A DNA stretch of 64,000 bases from Rutpela maculata (taxonomy: Eukaryota; Arthropoda; Insecta; Coleoptera; Cerambycidae): contig OW386287.2 of the NCBI GenBank assembly GCA_936432065.2, forward strand, positions 74,899,804-74,963,803, given 5' to 3'. Under the pieces are notes generated by a model. The model was given only the letters and a program-made list of their open reading frames with translations, searched no databases and was not told the origin of the DNA. The translations under genes were made by a program, and so were the position numbers. Shown piece after piece: positions 58,615 to 64,000 of this stretch (its first letter is position 1; the number at the start of each line of letters is the position of its first letter).

Positions 58615-60090
58615 ACGAAAGGCATAAGAAACTTCAGCCCTGGGACTTACACCGTATATCCCCGCTCCAGCACTTTCCTCAATCCGTCTGTGAACCAGAC
58701 GATATCGGCAGGCCTGAATATGTCTTCGAGTTCCAGTCTTCCCTTTTTGGGATGACAACCTCAAAGGGTTCTGAGAAGGAGAAGGAAGGCACCATATCAT
58801 CACACCTGGCCTCCAGAAGTGAGTGAGTCCCTATCACGTTGGAAAGGGCCCTTGTGTGCCCTAATTGTTTTCCTTCGGCCTTCCTCTGACCATCCCACCT
58901 CAGCCTATAGGCCGCTTTCCGAGCCTTGGCCTCCATCACCAAGTGAAGGGGCACGAGGTCCAGATGGACCTCCAGAGCTGCTGTGGGGGTCGTGCGTATT
59001 GCTCCTGTGACTCCCAAACAGGCGAGTCTTTGGAGTTGTGTTAGCTTCTGTTGAATATAAAACCTGGTTACAGCAGGCCACCACACAACAAAAGCATAAG
59101 TGATCATTGGTGTTACTATCACAGTGTAATACCACATTGTTACCTTTGTTTTACCAAAGGTCCTTTTATATACCCAGAGGGTTGTAGTGGCCCTTTGCAT
59201 TTGTCTCTCTATGTGGTCTTTCCAGGTCAGCTTAGAGTCAAGGATAACACTCAGATACTTCACCGTCCTGGAGATCGTTAGAGTCGTGTCATAGAGTACT
59301 AGCTCGACGAAACTGTCTAGCCTGCGCCTCCTAGTGAAAATTACTAGTTCTGCCCTAGAGGGATTGACTCTAAGGCCTTAGTCGTTACACCATCTGTACG
59401 ATCTGTAGGGCCCTTTACAAAAACCCGCTAGGGAATTTTCCCGAGATGACACTTGCTAGGTCATCTGCGTAACCTTGAGCATAAAGATCCTCGTTCTCGA
59501 GTTTCTGGAGTAGACCATCGAGAACGAGGTTCCATAGCAGAGGGGAGAGGACGCCTCCTTGTGGGCAGCCTCTCCTTATCGAAACTTTTACTGCCGTTTC
59601 CTCGTTGACAGCTATAATTTGCCTTCTCGCCAACATGGCCCTCAACCATCTAATGATGGTGTCATCGATGCCATGATAGGCGGCCGCGGCGCAGATTGAG
59701 TCGAAGGAGGTATTATCAAATGCTCCCTCGATGTCCAAAAAAGCATCGGTCGCAAGTTGTGGTTCAGCGCCCTTTCGATTATGGAAACGATCCGGTGAAG
59801 GGCTGTCTGCAACCAACCTCTTTAATGTTTTGAGCAGGAAGGATGTAAGACTGATTGCTCTGTAGGATTTGGCAGAATCGTACGATGTACGTCCTGCTTT
59901 AGGTATGAAAACCACTTTGACGGCCCTCCAAGGTATGGGAATGTACCCGATGGCCAGACAGGTTCTCAGCAAGTGATAGACCGGACGTATGAGTGTCTCC
60001 AACCCTTTCTGGAGAAGTGCCGGGAACACTCCATAAGGTTATGGGCTTTTGAATGGTTCGAAGGTGGAAATAGCCCACTGCCATCTTGCT
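58615..60090 (-). pseudogene. Non-LTR retrotransposon (R1/jockey/LOA-like) RT fragment, truncated at both ends
   Basis: From 60090 downward the frames show FPALLQKGLETLI and WRAVKVVFIPKAGRTSYD. After a frameshift come motif A (FLDIEGAFDNTSFDS), motif B (GCPQGGVLSPLLWNLVLDG) and an intact YADD in AQGYADDLASVI. After another break (about 59300-59410) the thumb region follows, with LGVTGAIRTTPTAALE, then EVVIPKREDW. The beginning of an RNase H domain appears as AGAGIYGVSPRAEVSYAF. At 58615 the coding sequence stops abruptly at the hammerhead unit. There is no endonuclease or ORF1. Confidence 0.85.
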
Positions 60091-60441
60091 TGCATTTAGA
60101 AATAACTAAGAAAGACTGTGAAATTGTGTATTTCATTGATAAAACTGTAAATAACTTTTTATTTATGATCAGCAGACTACTACTTCAGTAGACTTTTTTC
60201 ATTTACACTGCATCTGACTTGATTTATCACAGTGATAGCAGACTATTGGAATAATTGGAAGCCAACTCCTTAAATTCACCCATTGCGGTGGGTTACTAAT
60301 ACTACTAATTTTTTACTAAATACAGGAATTATGTTTTACCTTAAGAACTACCAAATATATATGAAAAAATTTGAACGTACCTATAAAAAGTGAAATGGAT
60401 GTTCAGTCAAATGAACAAAAGTAAATTGTTCGTTATTCCCT

Positions 60442-60583
60442 TTATTTCTTCATGCCCAAGAGGTATTCTGCGATTCCTACGTAATAAACAGCTTGAGTGA
60501 TGCCAAATACGGGAGCTATTACTAACATTCGACAAGCACCACCTTTAAATAAAGCTTTACTTCCTTCAAAACGAAAAACATTC
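60442..60583 (-). CDS. Mitochondrial carrier, terminal exon
   Basis: The acceptor AG is at 60585-60584. It encodes the last transmembrane helix and ends GMKK with TAA at 60444-60442. The stop codon lies inside an AATAAA (60446-60441), so a poly(A) signal may overlap the end of the coding sequence. Confidence 0.87.
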
Positions 60584-60828
60584 CTGAAAAACATACAATT
60601 TCTTAAACTAAATTATTATTATACAGTTCTTTATATATATGTAGAGTTATTTTAAATATCCCTTTATTTACAAGAGAGTATCTCCCATTCCGGTATTTAA
60701 TATTCCACTGTTAGCTTCTCTAAGGGCCTGGATACGGGTTTTGGCTACATCAAAGGGAGTTACACACAACGCTGAAAAGGAACCACTTATGTATCCTGAT
60801 ATAAATGACCACCAAAACACTGATTCAT
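60442..60828 (-). CDS. Mitochondrial carrier, glutamate-carrier type (SLC25A22-like), last two exons
   Basis: The protein would sit in the inner mitochondrial membrane and, by family, exchange or import glutamate with protons. Exons 60672-60828 and 60442-60583 join in frame (TT|G, leucine). They give one carrier repeat: the signature PFDVAKTRIQ after a glycine-rich helix (SFISGYISGSFSALCVT), then FRFEGSKALFKGGACRMLVI, APVFGITQAVYYVGIAEYLL and the end GMKK. The FKGGACRMLVIAP phrase is typical of the glutamate/aspartate-glutamate branch. Upstream exons lie beyond 60830, probably outside the window. The branch assignment is good; the exact paralogue is uncertain. Confidence 0.88.
60672..60828 (-). 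CDS. Mitochondrial carrier, penultimate exon
   Basis: The acceptor is TTATTTCTAG, whose AG is at 60830-60829; the donor GTAAAT begins at 60671. It starts with two bases of a split codon, then ESVFWWSFISG. It contains the third-repeat PFDVAKTRIQ signature. Confidence 0.85.
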
Positions 60829-61019
60829 CTAGAAATAATGAAATCATTATGGTACAGAAAAAATACTGTGTTAAAAAAGAAAATGTCAATGAAAAGTTGA
60901 TGGTTTCACCCTTAATATTAAGAAAACGAAGAGTCTCTGACCCCAAGCGATGCAGAGGGACGTTTTCTAGGGGTGTAAAGGGCTGAAAATGCGTTTTTTT
61001 TAAATATCTTAGAAACCAT

Positions 61020-62335
61020 TAGTGCGGCAGCCCGTTACCAAAAACCCCCATCAAAACATCGCAGGGAAACTCTATAGATTATGAAATTCTAGGACACTTT
61101 TTCATACGACAAAAGTTCAAAAAACGATACGGGTTGCTTGCAAACGACTTTCCGCCTATCGAAAAAAATGTAGTAATTTTTATACCGCTGCGAAGCAGTT
61201 CTCGATTAATTCTCGTTAAAAATGATGAACAAGACATGAATTAATCGAGAACTGCCATTTTTCATTGGCCTAAGTTCCAATAATATCAATCAAAGTGGTA
61301 TCAAATTGGAGGCTAAAATTATCCAAGCAGCGAGGCTAAAACGTTTTTCTATTTATAGAGTATAAAATGATTGAAAAATGCGAACTGCCGTTTTCCGTTG
61401 GCCGTAGCTGCGCGAAATCGAATGGAGTCGCATATACGTTCGGCGTGTTAGCGCGGCGGCGCGGGGAACACATAGACAGGCTGGATGACTCCGTTGCATA
61501 TGGCAACGACATGGACTGTATCCGAAGCCATGTAACATCTCCAGCAGAAATTATAGAATCAGACAATGAGATATATATGAGTGAAAGCTCATCAGATGAC
61601 GATAAATTATATGTTTGAAACTATAATAATAAACCTGACAATTTAATCCTTCTTCTATCATTAGTGTATGTCCGGAACCTCGAAATTCAATTCCAATTCC
61701 ATTTAAATAAATTCTCTGAAAGCTTGTGCTTACAAACAGCCTTAATTTGATTCTTTTTTGTCGCGGCGGAAATCATTTTTTTCAAATGTGAACTGGGAAA
61801 AAGTTCAGCTCATATTTTTTTCGTCTTCTTAATGATATTTGTAATAGCCTAAGGAGAACTGCCTCGCTGCGGGGACTTGATCAGCCCTCAAAATTAAGCA
61901 ACATGCGAATGTAATCACTCGTAAATGAACTAGCAAAAAGTTTCATTCGAACTTTCTTGTGGTCAAGAGACATCGCAACTACTCGATAATGAGCCGAACT
62001 GCCCCGTCGCGGTGATCAGAATTTTGACCAGAGGCTATTTGTCATTATTTCGGTCTTTGTAACTCGGCGTATCAGTCAAAAGGGCAGTTCTCAATTTTTC
62101 CTCATCATATTTACTTCCCTCGACAAGAAAACAAAAGAAACTGCTTCGCTGCGAAGACCGAGATGACCGGTTTTTCTTTACATGTTTAAAGCTCGATTTG
62201 AACCCTTCATGACAGGTAAAACGTTCCGTTACCCTGAACTTTTCTTCTCAGCTCTCCCAGAACTGATGAAAGACGCTGGAATTATCTTCTATAAGTAACT
62301 CGAAAATCTTGGTAGCGGGCTGTCGTACTATATTA
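61020..62335. mobile_element. Possible TIR element with repeated GAACTGCC motifs
   Basis: AGTGCGGCAGCCCGTTACCAA at 61021 is answered by TTGGTAGCGGGCTGTCGTACT ending near 62330. Inside, a motif close to GAACTGCCTCGCTGCGG recurs, direct or inverted, near 61190, 61857, 61994 and 62137. The arms match only over about 25 bases, so the call is tentative. Confidence 0.5.
61367..61618 (+). pseudogene. Small ORF, possible decayed CXC tail (copy f)
   Basis: 83 codons include GRSCAKSNGVAYTFGVLARR, then RGEHIDRLDD, and an acidic end ESDNEIYMSESSSDDD. Spacing of CAKSNGVA and RGEH resembles a CXC tail in which most cysteines have mutated, and the acidic finish matches copies a, b and d. A T-rich acceptor-like TTTATAG precedes it. 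This is a weak call; it may simply be an orphan ORF. Confidence 0.3.
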
Positions 62336-62389
62336 TTGAAAAAAAATCTTTGTTGAGTTGAAGGTGGCTTACTTTTATATTCCCACTAA

Positions 62390-63178
62390 AATGCAAAGAA
62401 AACCTGCCCACGGAATCACTACTTCCACATCCAGATTTTCTATCGTCGCTCACAACGCAAAAAATTTAGGTACTATATTTGCACTCCACTATGTGGACAT
62501 AATTGTTTATGGAACATTAATAACGTGATACTTGAAATCTGTAGTGGTGATGGTAGGATGGGGGTGGATGAAGTAAAAAAAAATGTTGAGGCCTTTGGTT
62601 CTTGTACACTCACTATTTTTTTTTTTTTATTAATGGCATCCAGAAACGCGGGAGGTCTCATCAGTCAGTCTAAGGGTCTCGAATCTTGTTCATCCTGACA
62701 TATCTTTTAACTTCATCCATTTTAAATATGTGCCCTTGTATCTACACTCACTAAATTATAATTTTATTTCTTCACCCCCTTTAGTAATGGGTGGGGGTGG
62801 TAATGGGGGTAGCTAATGCCAAAAATTAGACCTTAGCTTCTCTTATATATTCTAAATACCAATTTAATAAACGATTACTTGCTTGATTTACCTATTTACA
62901 CCCATTTTCCCCAACACCTTTCAGCGGAATAAGATCAAAATCTAGTTCCAGGTCTTGTTAAAATACATACGTGTACCAAATTTCAAGTCAGTATCGGTTC
63001 AAGAGTAATCGTGCGCACGAATAAAGTTACACACAGAATTACCGACAGACAGACAGAGATTTTTTTTGTTCCAACTTAAAATCTCGACATTTCATGACAT
63101 TCTAAGCCTATTTGAACAATAAAAAAATGTTTTAAAAATTTTTTTGCGTTACCAAACTTCCAGTGGATGTGGAAGTAA
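62390..63178 (+). repeat. Repeat family P, copy 4
   Basis: It runs from the ACTACTTCCACATCCAG phrase near 62422 to GTGGATGTGGAAGTA ending at 63178, with the TTTCATGACATTCTAAGCC signature at about 63090. It is interrupted by a retroposon at 62616-62742. Confidence 0.7.
62616..62742 (-). mobile_element. Short retroposon with 11-base target duplication
   Basis: The duplication TACACTCACTA lies at 62605-62615 and 62743-62753. The insert starts on the + strand with 13 T, so on the - strand it ends in poly(A) preceded by ATTAAT. Other copies of repeat P show the uninterrupted site. The 127-base body has no ORF; its source (SINE, or 3' end of a LINE) was not recognised. Confidence 0.8.
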
Positions 63179-63189
63179 CGTTTTTCTAC

Positions 63190-63995
63190 GACTGCCTTCG
63201 AAAATGACAAATAACGCACAATATGTCTCGAAACTGTCTTTTTCACACGATGTGTGCAAAAATAGAAAAAACACTACTGTTATGTTTTTCACATAGTCCT
63301 GTCGAGAACAGACCTGACACCTCTCACTTGTATTTTTTGAAGTAGGCTAGCCTATTCAGGTTCATAGCAACCGACTTATTTAACAACTGAACATCAGTCT
63401 TGAAGTCTTCAAACCACATCACTTTTAAAGAGGTTTGTTAAAAATGGTTGGTCTGTTTACTTATGAAATTGTTTGTTTATTAGTAAGTAGTTAGACTGTA
63501 ATGAAGAAATGTTATGCATTAATACAAATTCCTTAATTTGGAATAATATTGATTGTGATTTCAGAAAAAATTGTATGTGTACTTCGGTGTGAAAGCACAT
63601 TCCCGGACTTCGATGCTTATTGGCCTCGGCTAGTGCCTCGGTCAACAATTTGCATCATCGTCCGGGAATGTATTGCTTTCACACCTAAATACACAATATA
63701 CTATTTCAAACGTGTTGTTTGCAATATTTTTTCTACGACTGCAAGCCAAACAAACAATTTCATAAGTAAACAGATCAACCATTTTTAATAAACTTCTTTA
63801 AAAGTGATGTGGTTTGAAGACTTCAAAACTGATGTTGAGTTGTTAATACGTCGGTTGCTATGAACCAGAATAAGTTAGCCTACTTCAAAAAATACAAATA
63901 AAAAAAGGTGTCAGTTCTATTTTCGACAGGACTGTGTGAAAACATGACAGTACTGTGTTTTTTGGATTTTTGCACACATCGTGTTGCCTTCGGCT
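63190..63995. mobile_element. Foldback element with nested hairpin, reaching the window edge
   Basis: Arms pair around about 63620. Matches include GATGTGTGCAAAAAT against ATTTTTGCACACATC, GAAGTAGGCTA against TAGCCTACTTC, CATAGCAACCGAC against GTCGGTTGCTATG, and CACATCACTTTTAAAGA against its complement. At the centre, 63570-63710 is a second hairpin with CGGTGTGAAAGC and CATTCCCGGAC arms around a TTGGCCTCGGCTAGTGCC loop. Short ORFs here are by-products. Confidence 0.78.
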
Positions 63996-64000
63996 CGTTT

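Noticed and set aside
62640..62700. CTGATGAG on the - strand within the small retroposon
   Set aside because: No GAAA follows at a suitable distance and no stem II forms; chance match.
63457..63788. Open frames on both strands near the right edge
   Set aside because: They fall across the centre of a foldback with a nested hairpin; no protein family signal.
1..64000. CRISPR arrays, operons or other bacterial features
   Set aside because: None seen; the introns, splice sites and transposon content are those of an animal nuclear genome.

Overview
The window is nuclear DNA of an insect, most likely a beetle. The evidence is intron-split metazoan genes with GT-AG splice sites, strong AT bias, and very dense insect-type transposable elements (piggyBac, Tc1/mariner, pogo, R1/jockey-like LINE, foldback elements). 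The order-level call is an inference from repeat style, not from a marker gene.

Host genes are three and occupy little of the sequence. (1) On the + strand, 3427-7486 holds the last four exons of a multi-FAS1 cell-adhesion gene of the midline fasciclin/TGFBI type; its 5' part lies off the left edge. (2) On the + strand, 22409-56295 holds a complete six-exon amino acid transporter of the AAAP/SLC32-36/38 superfamily (494 aa, about 11 membrane segments). Its 34 kb span is almost all intron, with introns of 53 bp, 9.8, 13.3, 2.2 and 7.0 kb packed with repeats. (3) On the - strand, 60442-60828 holds the last two exons of a mitochondrial carrier of the glutamate-carrier type, whose 5' part lies off the right edge and which converges on the transporter gene. 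The three genes have no evident shared pathway.

Everything else is mobile or repetitive. 0.4-3.4 kb: foldbacks and a long-TIR element ending at a splice acceptor. 4.4-7.2 kb intron: a foldback and a dead reverse-transcriptase fragment. 8.0-13.1 kb: a tRNA-like-box repeat split by a 3.75 kb long-TIR element carrying a decayed FEN/PIN-like nuclease plus CXC protein. 13.1-21.4 kb: several transposons nested in one another, including a dead mariner-like transposase and a piggyBac element with an intact TTAA duplication. 22-56 kb: transporter introns with many foldbacks, a minisatellite, a 1 kb segmental duplication, a nearly intact pogo-type transposase, and further relics of the nuclease-CXC family. 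58.2-60.1 kb: a hammerhead ribozyme element abutting a LINE fragment. 61-64 kb: more TIR elements and a small retroposon with a clear target-site duplication.

Two observations stand out. First, a complete type I hammerhead ribozyme can be drawn at 58308-58402 (- strand): full catalytic core, 4-bp stem II, palindromic short stem III, long stem I. Second, a recurrent protein family (FEN/PIN-like nuclease motifs, an LPP-H-R-YQ-W motif, a C-terminal CXC zinc-binding tail) occurs as relics in six to seven places. Four of these lie between unrelated long terminal inverted repeats, which suggests a diverse family of DNA transposons.
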